A stretch of 64,000 bases of DNA from JANMDU01 sp031375105 (GTDB lineage: Bacteria; Pseudomonadota; Gammaproteobacteria; Burkholderiales; Burkholderiaceae_C). Below the pieces are notes generated by a model. That model saw only the letters and a program-made list of their open reading frames with translations, did no database searches and was not told the origin of the DNA. Positions 1-7,306 of this stretch are shown here, piece by piece. The DNA is taken from positions 1-64,000 of the forward strand of contig JANMHJ010000066.1 in assembly GCA_031375105.1 (NCBI GenBank), given 5' to 3'. A program made the position numbers and the translations under genes. Position 1 is the first letter of the stretch. Each line of letters starts with the position of its first letter.

Positions 1-270
1 ACAACAACTGCCAGAGCCTATCTTTCCTACTTTGATCCGGCTGGCATGGGCGCAATGCCCTTATCAGCAAGCGCTATCAAGATATCCGTGCCTCTGTTGA
101 TTGTCATGGGCACACAGGATGGCTTGTTCGCGCGAGGCGAAGACTATATTTTTCGCCAGGCTCCAGCGCATCCGAAAAGCTATTTCGCCACCATTGATGC
201 TGACCATTTGGGTACGCAGACACAGGCCATCCCGGAAGTGCTGAAATGGCTGGAGACGTTGGGCTATTAA
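1..270 (+). CDS. C-terminal end of an alpha/beta hydrolase (partial)
   Basis: The reading frame is open from the first base, so the gene starts outside the window; about 89 residues are visible. The segment VPLLIVMGTQDGLF followed about 30 residues later by DADHLG matches the end of an alpha/beta hydrolase, where the acid (Asp in GTQD) and the His (DADH) of the catalytic triad sit on the last strands. The nucleophile elbow is not in the window. The substrate cannot be judged. It converges on ruvB with a 27-base gap. Confidence 0.7.
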   Translation, partial: TTTARAYLSYFDPAGMGAMPLSASAIKISVPLLIVMGTQDGLFARGEDYIFRQAPAHPKSYFATIDADHLGTQTQAIPEVLKWLETLGY

Positions 271-297
271 TGCCCGCACCTTTGATAAACACTCGGC

Positions 298-1353
298 TCA
301 CGTTGAGGCAAACAAATCATTCGCTGACTTAGGCGGCGTAACTCCCAAATGCCGATACGCAGCGAGTGTGGCCACGCGACCGCGTGGGCTGCGCTGGAGG
401 TAGCCTTGTTGGATCAGGTAGGGCTCGATCACGTCTTCAATCGTGTCGCGCTCTTCGCCGATGCTGGCGGCTATGTTGTCCAGGCCCACCGGCCCGCCGT
501 CGAAGCGGTGGATCAGGGCTTCTAGGAGTTTGCGGTCCATCACGTCAAAGCCTTGGGGATCGACGTCGAGCATGGCCAAGGCGCGGGAAGCTATTGTCTG
601 TGTGATCGTGCCGTCGCCTTTCACATCCGCATAATCGCGCACGCGGCGCAGCAGGCGGTTGGCGATGCGCGGTGTGCCGCGTGAGCGGCGGGCGATTTCT
701 AGGCCGCCGTCGCCTTGCAGCGGGGCATTGAGCAGGCTCGCGCTGCGGGTGACGATTTTGGTCAGCTCTTCGGTGGTGTAAAACTCCAGCCGCGCCACGA
801 TGCCAAAGCGGTCGCGCAGAGGATTCGTGAGCATGCCAGCGCGTGTGGTGGCGCCGACCAGCGTGAAAGGCTGCAAATCCAGCTTGATGGATCGCGCCGC
901 CGGGCCTTCGCCGATCATGATGTCGATTTTGTAATCTTCCATCGCGGGATAAAGAATTTCCTCCACCACGGGGCTGAGCCGATGAATCTCGTCGATGAAC
1001 AGCACATCGTTTTTCTCCAGATTCGTGAGCAGCGCGGCCAAGTCTTTTGGCTTTTCCAGCACCGGGCCGGAGGTCTGCCGCAGATTCACACCCAGCTCAT
1101 GCGCCACGATGTGCGAGAGCGTCGTCTTGCCCAAACCGGGCGGGCCAAACAGCAGCACATGATCCAGCGCCTCGCCGCGCTTCTTTGCCGCGCCAATAAA
1201 AATCTCCAACTGCTCGCGGATTTTGGCTTGACCCACGTAATCGTCTAGCAGTTTGGGGCGCAGAGCGCGTTCAACGGCTTCTTCCTGCGGGGAGGCAGGA
1301 GAGGCGGAGATGACGCGCGGAGCTGGGGCGAAGTTGTCGGTTTGGATGGTCAT
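298..1353 (-). CDS. ruvB: Holliday junction branch migration helicase RuvB
   Basis: This is the AAA+ motor of the RuvABC resolvasome. It drives branch migration of Holliday junctions together with RuvA. The protein has 351 residues, the usual length. Walker A (GPPGLGKTT) is at residues 70-78, Walker B with the DEIH signature near 117-123, a sensor motif GATTRAG lies in the middle, and the C-terminal winged helix ends in SPRGRVATLAAYRHLG. The start ATG overlaps the stop of the upstream DUF4276 gene by 4 bases (ATGA), so translation is probably coupled to a foreign gene. In relatives ruvB commonly lies close behind ruvA; here the two are 3.7 kb apart. Confidence 0.97.
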   Translation of the reverse strand: MTIQTDNFAPAPRVISASPASPQEEAVERALRPKLLDDYVGQAKIREQLEIFIGAAKKRGEALDHVLLFGPPGLGKTTLSHIVAHELGVNLRQTSGPVLEKPKDLAALLTNLEKNDVLFIDEIHRLSPVVEEILYPAMEDYKIDIMIGEGPAARSIKLDLQPFTLVGATTRAGMLTNPLRDRFGIVARLEFYTTEELTKIVTRSASLLNAPLQGDGGLEIARRSRGTPRIANRLLRRVRDYADVKGDGTITQTIASRALAMLDVDPQGFDVMDRKLLEALIHRFDGGPVGLDNIAASIGEERDTIEDVIEPYLIQQGYLQRSPRGRVATLAAYRHLGVTPPKSANDLFAST

Positions 1354-1991
1354 GACGTAAATTCAGCTACATATGAATCTACACCTGCTATCAAATCTTT
1401 GAGACTTGGCGATCCATTGGCTGAGAAATCCATGTGCGGTGCAATCGCTTGAGCCCATTCGTATTTATCAGAGCCAGTGACTGTCTTGATGTCATAGCCA
1501 AGTGATACAGCCAATTTTTCCCAAGCACCCACGATGGAATCCGGTGTTACGGCTCTAAGTGGTTGGATGGAGGCTCTAGGGTAAGCAGACTTTACTGCTG
1601 ACAGATCAGCCAAGAACCAGCTCTCAGTCTCCTCAATAGCCAACTTAAACATGACTTTGGCAGGTCTGCTTGGCAACCGCGCTAGCATCGCGCTTAGATC
1701 TCTCAATAAATGAGCTGGCGTGTCGTTATCGACATCAATGACGACTAGTACTAGCGCCGTCGCAGATAGAGACTTTCCAAAACCGCGCAACTTAGCAGGT
1801 AGCTGGTCTAGTAGCCCTCGATGATGTATTTCGGGTTTGGCTAAGGGATTCTCAGGCAACTTGCCTTTTCCTTTATGGGGATGGAGTCGAAAATGCACCG
1901 CCTCTTCTAGCTTGAAATGACGCGCCAATAATTCTTGAAGGACGGCCTTATCCGATGCACCTTCCAGAAGCACTTCTATATAAGGTGTCAT
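1350..1991 (-). CDS. DUF4276 / TOPRIM-like protein, partner of the upstream ABC ATPase
   Basis: The protein has 213 residues. The N-terminal VLLEGASDKAVL (Glu10) and the VVIDVDND stretch (Asp86, Asp88, Asp90) have the layout of a TOPRIM metal site, and EETESWFLAD at 120-129 is typical of the DUF4276 family. Such proteins are usually encoded directly after an AAA_21 ATPase, as here, and such pairs resemble OLD-type and RloAB-type defence nucleases. Both ends overlap their neighbours by 4 bases. A nuclease role is inferred from fold and context only. The base composition looks richer in A and T than the neighbouring housekeeping genes. Confidence 0.75.
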   Translation of the reverse strand: MTPYIEVLLEGASDKAVLQELLARHFKLEEAVHFRLHPHKGKGKLPENPLAKPEIHHRGLLDQLPAKLRGFGKSLSATALVLVVIDVDNDTPAHLLRDLSAMLARLPSRPAKVMFKLAIEETESWFLADLSAVKSAYPRASIQPLRAVTPDSIVGAWEKLAVSLGYDIKTVTGSDKYEWAQAIAPHMDFSANGSPSLKDLIAGVDSYVAEFTS

Positions 1992-3211
1992 GGATTACCC
2001 ATCCCAAAATGATCGCTATACCAAAGGCTTCCGGTTGGAATACCCTCATCGTATAAGGCTTGAACACCGGGAATATCAGAAGCACGCGTCATCGTTGAAT
2101 AGCCGTCACTTCCCTTTTGAAGTATCCAGACTTCAGACGGAGTCAAAGCATCGACGAAATTTGGCGAATGCGTTGTGACTAAAACTTGTGGCCCTCGGGC
2201 TTTCATGGCGAATGACTGCAGCTCTTGGGCTAGAACTGCTAGCAATTGATGATGTAAACCATTTTCCGGTTCTTCTAAGCCAATCAACGGAGCAGGTTCG
2301 GGATCTTCCATAAGTAGTAGATAAGCCAGAAGCTTGAGCGAACCGTCTGACATGTCTTGTTGGTAAAAGGGTTTGCTGTAGCCTTGTGCACTAAAAGCAA
2401 GCAAAAGATGCCCATCTTGAGTACGCTCAGACTTGATGGATTCAATACCCGGTAACTTGGTGGCAATCAAGTCCAAAGCAGCTTTAAAACCTTGTGGTTT
2501 TTCTCTTTCAATGTATTGGAGGTACTTGGCAAGATTGTCTCCTCTGCGATTCAAGTGTGCATCAGCACCGGCCATCGGGCGGCTTCGAGCGAGTTCCGGT
2601 ACGAAGTAAGAGAGATACCAGCCACCGAGAAAAGCACGAAACATGCTGATACGGGGATGATCTTTGAGAGTCCCTAAAGAGGAAATCCCTAAGACTTGTC
2701 TGTCGCTCATTTTTATCTCTGTACTTTCAGCGCCTTCGGCAATGTCGGTTTCATTGCCAGACCAAACATAGCCCTCACCATCAGTGAGTTCTAGGAAGCT
2801 GTAAGGCTGACCATTTGAATTGCCTTTTCTGCGCTGTCTGAGGCGCTCGTATATTACGCAAGTGCGACCACGTTTATCTAAGTTAATGTGAAGGCTATAA
2901 CTTATGGGTCTGTCGGTTTTGCTATGGCGATAGCGCACCTCAAATTTAATTGGCTCTGAAATGCCCGCTGTCCTTAAGCGTTCAAAGCCACCACGATGAG
3001 GGCGATCTGATGCAGCTTCAACACCTTCACTAAGGCAATCACCAAGATAGCCCAATGCGTCAAGCAAGGTTGATTTACCCGCACCGTTTGCACCAATGAC
3101 TGCCATTAAGCGAGGCAGACTTTCGGCCTCTTGCTTTTCAAAGGTCTTTCCAATGGTGACATCTTTAAGAGTGCGGTAGTTTTGGATGCGAATGCCTTCT
3201 AAGACTGCCAT
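1988..3211 (-). CDS. AAA_21 / SMC-like ABC ATPase of a putative defence pair
   Basis: From the chosen ATG the protein has 407 residues. Walker A (GANGAGKST) is at 40-48, an ABC signature-like DMSDGSLK near 286-293, Walker B (LIGLEEPEN) near 309-317 and the switch His in TTHSPN near 346-351. This is the OLD/RloA-like AAA_21 arrangement, with the ATPase halves split by a long insert. I chose ATG 3211 because AAAGGA lies about six bases upstream; a TTG at 3259 overlapping the mazF stop would add 16 residues. The stop overlaps the DUF4276 start (ATGA), so the two products are probably made in a fixed ratio. Anti-phage function is an inference. Confidence 0.85.
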   Translation of the reverse strand: MAVLEGIRIQNYRTLKDVTIGKTFEKQEAESLPRLMAVIGANGAGKSTLLDALGYLGDCLSEGVEAASDRPHRGGFERLRTAGISEPIKFEVRYRHSKTDRPISYSLHINLDKRGRTCVIYERLRQRRKGNSNGQPYSFLELTDGEGYVWSGNETDIAEGAESTEIKMSDRQVLGISSLGTLKDHPRISMFRAFLGGWYLSYFVPELARSRPMAGADAHLNRRGDNLAKYLQYIEREKPQGFKAALDLIATKLPGIESIKSERTQDGHLLLAFSAQGYSKPFYQQDMSDGSLKLLAYLLLMEDPEPAPLIGLEEPENGLHHQLLAVLAQELQSFAMKARGPQVLVTTHSPNFVDALTPSEVWILQKGSDGYSTMTRASDIPGVQALYDEGIPTGSLWYSDHFGMGNP

Positions 3212-3222
3212 ATAAAATCCTT
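3206..3222 (-). promoter_or_regulatory. Ribosome binding site deciding the ATPase start
   Basis: On the minus strand AAAGGA stands about six bases before ATG 3211. The TTG alternative at 3259 has no comparable purine stretch, so the shorter protein is preferred. Confidence 0.5.
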
Positions 3223-3255
3223 TTATTTGTGATGATTTGAGTAATGATTGCTTAC

Positions 3256-3642
3256 TCAAGCCATTGAGAGCCCAACAATGTCATTTAACTCAGCACAGGT
3301 TTGTTTGAAAACACTCTCTCGTGCCTTACCCCACGGGTGTGGCCGTGCGCCGCGATGTAGCCAATCGAAGCTCTTGGGTTGATTACAAATGATGTAGCTG
3401 GGCTCGCCAGCAGCTTTGCTGTTGTCGATGGCGAACGGATTGGTGGCGTTGAATTCGGCACTGGACATGGGCAAGCCGATCACCATGTTGGTTTTAGCGT
3501 TGTAGATTTTGGGCGAGAGCACCAGCATTGGGTGCAGCTCTTTCATTTCTTTGCCAGCTTGCGGGTTGAAGTTGATCCAAATGATGTCTTTGCGGTCGGG
3601 TACCCAATCTTTCAGCGGTGCTGCTTTAGATGCTGCGCTCAT
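3256..3642 (-). CDS. MazF/PemK-family endoribonuclease toxin
   Basis: The protein has 128 residues and carries the PemK/MazF core: PDRKDIIWINFNPQAG at 15-30, HPMLVLSPKIYN at 37-48 and GLPMSSAEF at 56-64. Characterised MazF toxins are sequence-specific mRNA interferases. The position that is Arg in the E. coli and Bacillus toxins (the R of the RP pair before the VLSP strand) is His here, and the Thr of the active-site strand is Ser. Either the active site is a natural variant or activity is changed. It overlaps the antitoxin gene by 4 bases and is followed after 44 bases by the ATPase gene. Confidence 0.88.
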   Translation of the reverse strand: MSAASKAAPLKDWVPDRKDIIWINFNPQAGKEMKELHPMLVLSPKIYNAKTNMVIGLPMSSAEFNATNPFAIDNSKAAGEPSYIICNQPKSFDWLHRGARPHPWGKARESVFKQTCAELNDIVGLSMA

Positions 3643-3893
3643 GAGCGTGAGCCAAATTCTGCACCAACAGACATGTCAACCATCAATTCGCCGCCGTGTA
3701 GTGCTGGATCGTAAGCTTTGAGCTTTTGCGCAAGCGTTGGGCGAGCTGGTTTGGCCACCAATTCAAGGCGGCCTTTGCTCAATACGTTCACCTGGAGTGG
3801 TGTATCGGGCGACACGCCCATGGCTTGCATGAGCTGGCGGCTGAGGCGGATGCCGTGGCTGTTGCCCCAAGGGGTGATGGAGATGGTGTTCAT
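3639..3893 (-). CDS. MazE/PemI-like antitoxin (AbrB-type swapped hairpin)
   Basis: From ATG 3893 the protein has 84 residues. It begins MNTISITPWGNSHGIRL, the typical MazE/AbrB DNA-binding beta-hairpin, while the C-terminal half is acidic and likely disordered, as expected for the toxin-binding part. An upstream in-frame extension to 3941 would run through the operator palindrome and is unlikely to be translated. The stop overlaps the mazF start (ATGA). MazE-type antitoxins repress their own operon; the palindrome eight bases upstream of the start fits that. Confidence 0.88.
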   Translation of the reverse strand: MNTISITPWGNSHGIRLSRQLMQAMGVSPDTPLQVNVLSKGRLELVAKPARPTLAQKLKAYDPALHGGELMVDMSVGAEFGSRS

Positions 3894-3900
3894 GACGTAA

Positions 3901-3920
3901 GTATATCCGCTTGGATATAC
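3901..3920. promoter_or_regulatory. Palindromic operator of the mazEF-like operon
   Basis: GTATATCC-GCTT-GGATATAC is a perfect inverted repeat with 8-base arms, directly upstream of the mazE start. The arms contain TATA-type sequence, so the site probably overlaps the promoter -10 region, a usual place for an AbrB-fold autorepressor. A weak -35 (TTGCCG on the minus strand) can be placed 16 bases upstream of TATATC. Confidence 0.7.
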
Positions 3921-3985
3921 ATATGATACTTCGTGCGGCAACGAACTTAGATTTTTTCAATGCAATCGCAAGATGACATGGCAAG

Positions 3986-4831
3986 CTATTTCAGCCACTG
4001 CCCCATCGGTTGGTCAAACCAAGATTGGGCAGCACCGCCAACTGATTTTTGCGGCAGCGATGGTGTGAGCTTTTGTGCAGACTCCTTGGTGGCTATGCTT
4101 TGCTTGGCTTGTTCAAAAAGCTGGTTCAAACTGATGCTTGTGTAATCTGGTGCAGCGGTCAATGCTTCGACGAAGAACGTCTTGGTGCTGTAGAAATTGC
4201 AGCCGAAAGAGCTCCTGTCTGCGGCAGCTGCTGTCAACACAATGCGTGACGGGCCTGCTATTTCAGGCAAGAAAGAGCCGCTGTAGCAAGCAGACATAAG
4301 GAATACGGTTGACTTGCCGCGCAGCCCTGAACTGGCTCGATTGATCCAGGACGGGCTGAGGCTTTTGAAGTCTTGTGCAGATGCATTGATGCCCAAGATT
4401 TGTTTGTTGCCGTGAGTGCTGAACAACACAACGACTTTGTCTTGCGGCCTGGCCATGGCTCCTAACTGCGCCAAGACACGTTCAATGTTTTCTTGAGTGG
4501 CGTAGGGCCAATCGCTGGGGTCACCCAAAGCTGGATTGTTCAGTCGTATTGAGACGAGATTGGGATCAATTCCTTTGAGCTTTTGTTCGACGCTCATGAC
4601 ATCGCTTCTAAACACTTTAGACTGCGAATGCATGCCAAAGCCAGCATACAAAATTCGACCCTTCGAATCAGCCGAGATGGCAGCTGTGGCTTGCCGAAGT
4701 TGTTCGTCTAGGAGTACATCGCTTTTTTGCTTTGCTTCTTGCTGATAAGGCGAAGTCGCACAACCGGATAAAAAGACCAAGCAAGTGCCTACAATCAAAA
4801 AGTAGCGCCGAAGCAAGCCTGAATTCATCAT
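3986..4831 (-). CDS. C13-family (legumain/caspase-like) peptidase lipoprotein
   Basis: The protein has 281 residues. Residues 10-24 form a lipoprotein signal ending in the lipobox LSGC (Cys24). The clan CD catalytic dyad is visible: His140 in LFSTHGN, after a hydrophobic strand, and Cys182 in FLMSACYSGSF. The following VLTAAAADRSSFGC (about 198-211) is characteristic of bacterial C13 peptidases. It is predicted to sit in the outer membrane facing the periplasm. The substrate is unknown. It lies between the small lipoprotein gene and the mazEF operator, on the same strand as ruvA, and belongs to the insert separating ruvA from ruvB. Confidence 0.85.
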   Translation of the reverse strand: MMNSGLLRRYFLIVGTCLVFLSGCATSPYQQEAKQKSDVLLDEQLRQATAAISADSKGRILYAGFGMHSQSKVFRSDVMSVEQKLKGIDPNLVSIRLNNPALGDPSDWPYATQENIERVLAQLGAMARPQDKVVVLFSTHGNKQILGINASAQDFKSLSPSWINRASSGLRGKSTVFLMSACYSGSFLPEIAGPSRIVLTAAAADRSSFGCNFYSTKTFFVEALTAAPDYTSISLNQLFEQAKQSIATKESAQKLTPSLPQKSVGGAAQSWFDQPMGQWLK

Positions 4832-4865
4832 CAGTAAGCCCTCATTGAATAGTGAATTTAATAGT

Positions 4866-5093
4866 TTATTTGTTCAACGTCCAACCACGCTCGTTCATGC
4901 ATTGCTCAGCTAAAGAGCGACGCGTCTCGATGGCATATAAGCACCAAGCCAGATCGCGTTGCATGACTTGTTGGGCACGGTCGCCTCGCAGGTCTTGCCA
5001 GTTGAGTTGAGAAAACGATTCTGGCAGGCTGCTGCATGCAGCTAGCCAGAGCGAAAAAGTGAGGAGCAGAGCAGTGCGCAGCATGGCCATCAT
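4866..5093 (-). CDS. Small lipoprotein of unknown function
   Basis: The product has 75 residues with a clear lipoprotein signal peptide (LWLAAC, Cys20) and a short mature part that has two further Cys (in WCLYAI and EQCMNERGW) and could form a disulfide. The start ATG lies one base after the ruvA stop, so it is probably co-transcribed with ruvA. The family is not recognised. It may form a pair with the C13 lipoprotein 34 bases downstream. Confidence 0.7.
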   Translation of the reverse strand: MMAMLRTALLLTFSLWLAACSSLPESFSQLNWQDLRGDRAQQVMQRDLAWCLYAIETRRSLAEQCMNERGWTLNK

Positions 5094-5094
5094 C

Positions 5095-5667
5095 CTACTT
5101 TGTCAACGCCTTCAAAGCAAGCTTGATGCCCTCACTCACACCCACATCCTTAGGCAGTGCCTTCAGCGCCAGCGTGGCTTCTTTGTCGCTATAGCCTAGC
5201 GCCACGAGGGCCTGCAAAATATCAAGCTGTGCGTCGTTTTGTACGGTAGCGCCTGCGCCAATGTCTGCGCCGAGCTTGCCTTTGAGCTCAAGCAGCAATC
5301 GCTCGGCAGTTTTTTTACCGATGCCGGGTACTTTGGTGAGGCGGCCTGCGTCTTGTAGGGTGATGGCTTGGGCGAGATCGGCGACGCTCATGCCGCTCAG
5401 GATGGAGAGCGCCGTGCGCGGGCCGACGCCGGAGATTTTGATGAGTTGGCGGAAGGTTTCGCGCTCTTGCGCGGTGGCAAAACCGAAAAGGATTTGCGCG
5501 TCTTCGCGCACCACGAAATGCGTGAGCAGGGCGACTTTCTCGCCGAGGCCGGGCAGGTTGTAAAACGTGCTCATGGGCACGTCGAGCACGTAGCCTACGC
5601 CGCCGCAGTCCACCAAAATTTGCGGGGGATTTTTCTCTAGCAGGTTGCCTGCGATGCGGCCAATCAT
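5095..5667 (-). CDS. ruvA: Holliday junction binding protein RuvA
   Basis: RuvA binds four-way junctions as a tetramer and loads RuvB. The 190-residue protein begins MIGRIAGNLLEKNPPQILVDCGGVGYVLDVP, the usual OB-fold domain. The helix-hairpin-helix pair follows (ISGVGPRTALSILSG and VPGIGKKTAERLLLELKGK, around residues 79-128), then the small C-terminal domain III that contacts RuvB (QALVALGYSDKEATLALKAL). It is divergent from the phoH-like gene with a 64-base gap. Confidence 0.97.
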   Translation of the reverse strand: MIGRIAGNLLEKNPPQILVDCGGVGYVLDVPMSTFYNLPGLGEKVALLTHFVVREDAQILFGFATAQERETFRQLIKISGVGPRTALSILSGMSVADLAQAITLQDAGRLTKVPGIGKKTAERLLLELKGKLGADIGAGATVQNDAQLDILQALVALGYSDKEATLALKALPKDVGVSEGIKLALKALTK

Positions 5668-5731
5668 GTAGCGGGTCTCCTGAAGTTCAAGTCAGATCAA
5701 GCAGTGTATTTCTAAACAGTACAATGATACG

Positions 5732-6664
5732 GTGATTCTCAGACATTCCTTCACCCCCATCAACAACAAGCGCTTGGGCTACCTTTGCGGGCCCAACGAC
5801 GAGCACCTGCGTCGCTTGGAAGAGTCGCTCAATGTGAATATTGCGCACAAACATGAAGATTTTCGCGTCAATGGCGCGAAGAAAGATGCTGAGCGGACGG
5901 TTGAACTGCTACAAGCAGCCTATGAAATCGCCAGCAAACCGATCTCCCCCGAAGTTTGGCAGTTGATGGTCTCGGGCAAAGAGCCCGCGCTGGATGGCGA
6001 GAGCATGGTGCTCAATACCCGCCGCGCGGATTTACGTGCCCGCTCGCCCAATCAAGCACAGTATCTGGCGCAGATTGCCGCGCACGACATCAGCTTTGGC
6101 ATCGGCCCTGCTGGCACGGGAAAGACATATCTCGCCGTGGCTTGCGCGGTGGATGCACTGGAGAGGAGCGCGGTGCAGCGCATTGTGCTCACGCGGCCAG
6201 CAGTGGAAGCGGGCGAGAAGCTGGGCTATTTGCCGGGCGATTTGGCGCAAAAGATTGACCCGTATTTGCGGCCTTTGTATGACGCACTTTACGACCTGAT
6301 GGGTTACGAGAAAGTGCAAAAAGCCTTTGAGCGCCAGCAGCTAGAAATTGCGCCGCTGGCTTTCATGCGCGGACGCACGCTGAACCACAGTTTTGTGATA
6401 CTAGATGAAGCGCAAAACACCACGCCAGAGCAAATGAAAATGTTTCTCACGCGCATTGGCTTTAGCTCTAAAGCGGTTGTCACAGGCGATGTGAGCCAGA
6501 TTGACTTGCCCCATGGCCAGCTCAGCGGTTTGGTGGATGCGGAGCGCGTGCTCAAAGGTATTCAAGGCATTGCAGTGTGTCGCTTCACCAGTTTGGACGT
6601 GGTGCGGCATCCGCTGGTGGCGCGGATTGTGGATGCGTATGATGCTCAAAAACCCAAGCGCTGA
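5732..6664 (+). CDS. ybeZ: PhoH-like ATPase (YbeZ)
   Basis: The protein has 310 residues with a cytoplasmic PhoH ATPase domain: Walker A GPAGTGKT at 125-132 and Walker B FVILDEAQNTTPEQMK in the C-terminal half. YbeZ proteins work with the endoribonuclease YbeY, encoded next, in rRNA maturation and ribosome quality control. The start is GTG; the nearby ATG at 5724 is out of frame and meets a stop. TACAAT at 5719-5724 may be the -10 element of its promoter. The gap to ybeY is 71 bases and is filled by a palindromic repeat copy. Confidence 0.93.
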   Translation: MILRHSFTPINNKRLGYLCGPNDEHLRRLEESLNVNIAHKHEDFRVNGAKKDAERTVELLQAAYEIASKPISPEVWQLMVSGKEPALDGESMVLNTRRADLRARSPNQAQYLAQIAAHDISFGIGPAGTGKTYLAVACAVDALERSAVQRIVLTRPAVEAGEKLGYLPGDLAQKIDPYLRPLYDALYDLMGYEKVQKAFERQQLEIAPLAFMRGRTLNHSFVILDEAQNTTPEQMKMFLTRIGFSSKAVVTGDVSQIDLPHGQLSGLVDAERVLKGIQGIAVCRFTSLDVVRHPLVARIVDAYDAQKPKR

Positions 6665-6671
6665 ATAGAAT

Positions 6672-6737
6672 ACTATAAAAAGTATAGCAAACTATCTAGA
6701 TAATATAACGGCAAGAGGCCGATTTTGGTATAAAAAT
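6672..6737 (+). repeat. AT-rich three-hairpin palindromic repeat, copy R1
   Basis: Begins with the 17-base head ACTATAAAAAGTATAGC, then AACTATCTAGATAATATAACGG, the GAGGCCGATTTT part and an A-rich end. It fills the phoH-ybeY gap and reaches into the ybeY start codon at 6736, so it provides the ribosome binding region of ybeY. Confidence 0.75.
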
Positions 6738-7197
6738 GATCGAATTGCAGTTCTCTGACTCCCTCGGCGTTGCTGCTGAGATCGCCAAGCTCAAACGCCT
6801 GCTCAGCCGCGCCCGCGTGCAGCGCTGGGCTATGCATGCGCTGCGTCAGCCGCACCCTGCTGATCAAATCACACTGCGCATCGTCGGGAGCGAAGAGGGT
6901 CGTGAGCTTAATCGCAGTTATCGTGGGAAAGCCAAAGATTACGCGACCAATGTGCTCACGTTTGACTACCAACGCGCGCCTTTCCTAGCCGCCGACATCG
7001 TACTTTGTGCGCCTGTGATTGCCTCTGAAGCTGCTGCGCAGAGCAAAGCTTTGGAAGCGCATTGGGCGCACCTCATCATTCATGGCGTCTTGCATGCGCA
7101 AGGCTACGATCATGAAACAAATCAGCGCGATGCATTGGAAATGGAAGCGCTGGAAGTGTTGTTGCTCGGGGCGCTGGGCTATCCAAATCCGTATTGA
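6736..7197 (+). CDS. ybeY: Endoribonuclease YbeY (16S rRNA 3' end maturation)
   Basis: YbeY is a zinc endoribonuclease acting in 16S rRNA 3' processing and 70S quality control. The 153-residue protein carries the H-x3-H-x5-H zinc site HGVLHAQGYDH at 116-126 and the family motif YRGKAKDYATNVLTF at 62-76. It follows its partner ybeZ. Its start codon lies at the end of a palindromic repeat, and no strong Shine-Dalgarno sequence is seen, so expression may have been shaped by the repeat. The gene usually found next (corC/lnt) is replaced by the hipBA module. Confidence 0.95.
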   Translation: MIELQFSDSLGVAAEIAKLKRLLSRARVQRWAMHALRQPHPADQITLRIVGSEEGRELNRSYRGKAKDYATNVLTFDYQRAPFLAADIVLCAPVIASEAAAQSKALEAHWAHLIIHGVLHAQGYDHETNQRDALEMEALEVLLLGALGYPNPY

Positions 7198-7228
7198 AGA
7201 AGCCTACTGGTAGGGCGTGGCGCTGATC

Positions 7229-7257
7229 TTGATATTTGCGCATTTTCTCTTTATAAT
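7229..7257 (+). promoter_or_regulatory. Sigma70-type promoter of hipBA
   Basis: TTGATA (7229-7234), 17 bases, then a consensus TATAAT (7252-7257). Transcription would start near 7264, inside the left arm of the operator palindrome. Confidence 0.75.
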
Positions 7258-7303
7258 GACTCATTAATAAATCTTTAAATTATTTATGATCTATTAATGA
7301 GTC
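7258..7303. promoter_or_regulatory. HipB-type operator: 12-base perfect inverted repeat
   Basis: GACTCATTAATA at 7258-7269 is the exact reverse complement of TATTAATGAGTC at 7292-7303, with 22 bases between. The half sites are about three helical turns apart centre to centre and span the predicted transcription start and leader up to four bases before hipB. Each arm is itself nearly symmetric around ATTAAT, so two dimers could bind. Confidence 0.75.
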
Positions 7304-7306
7304 AAA

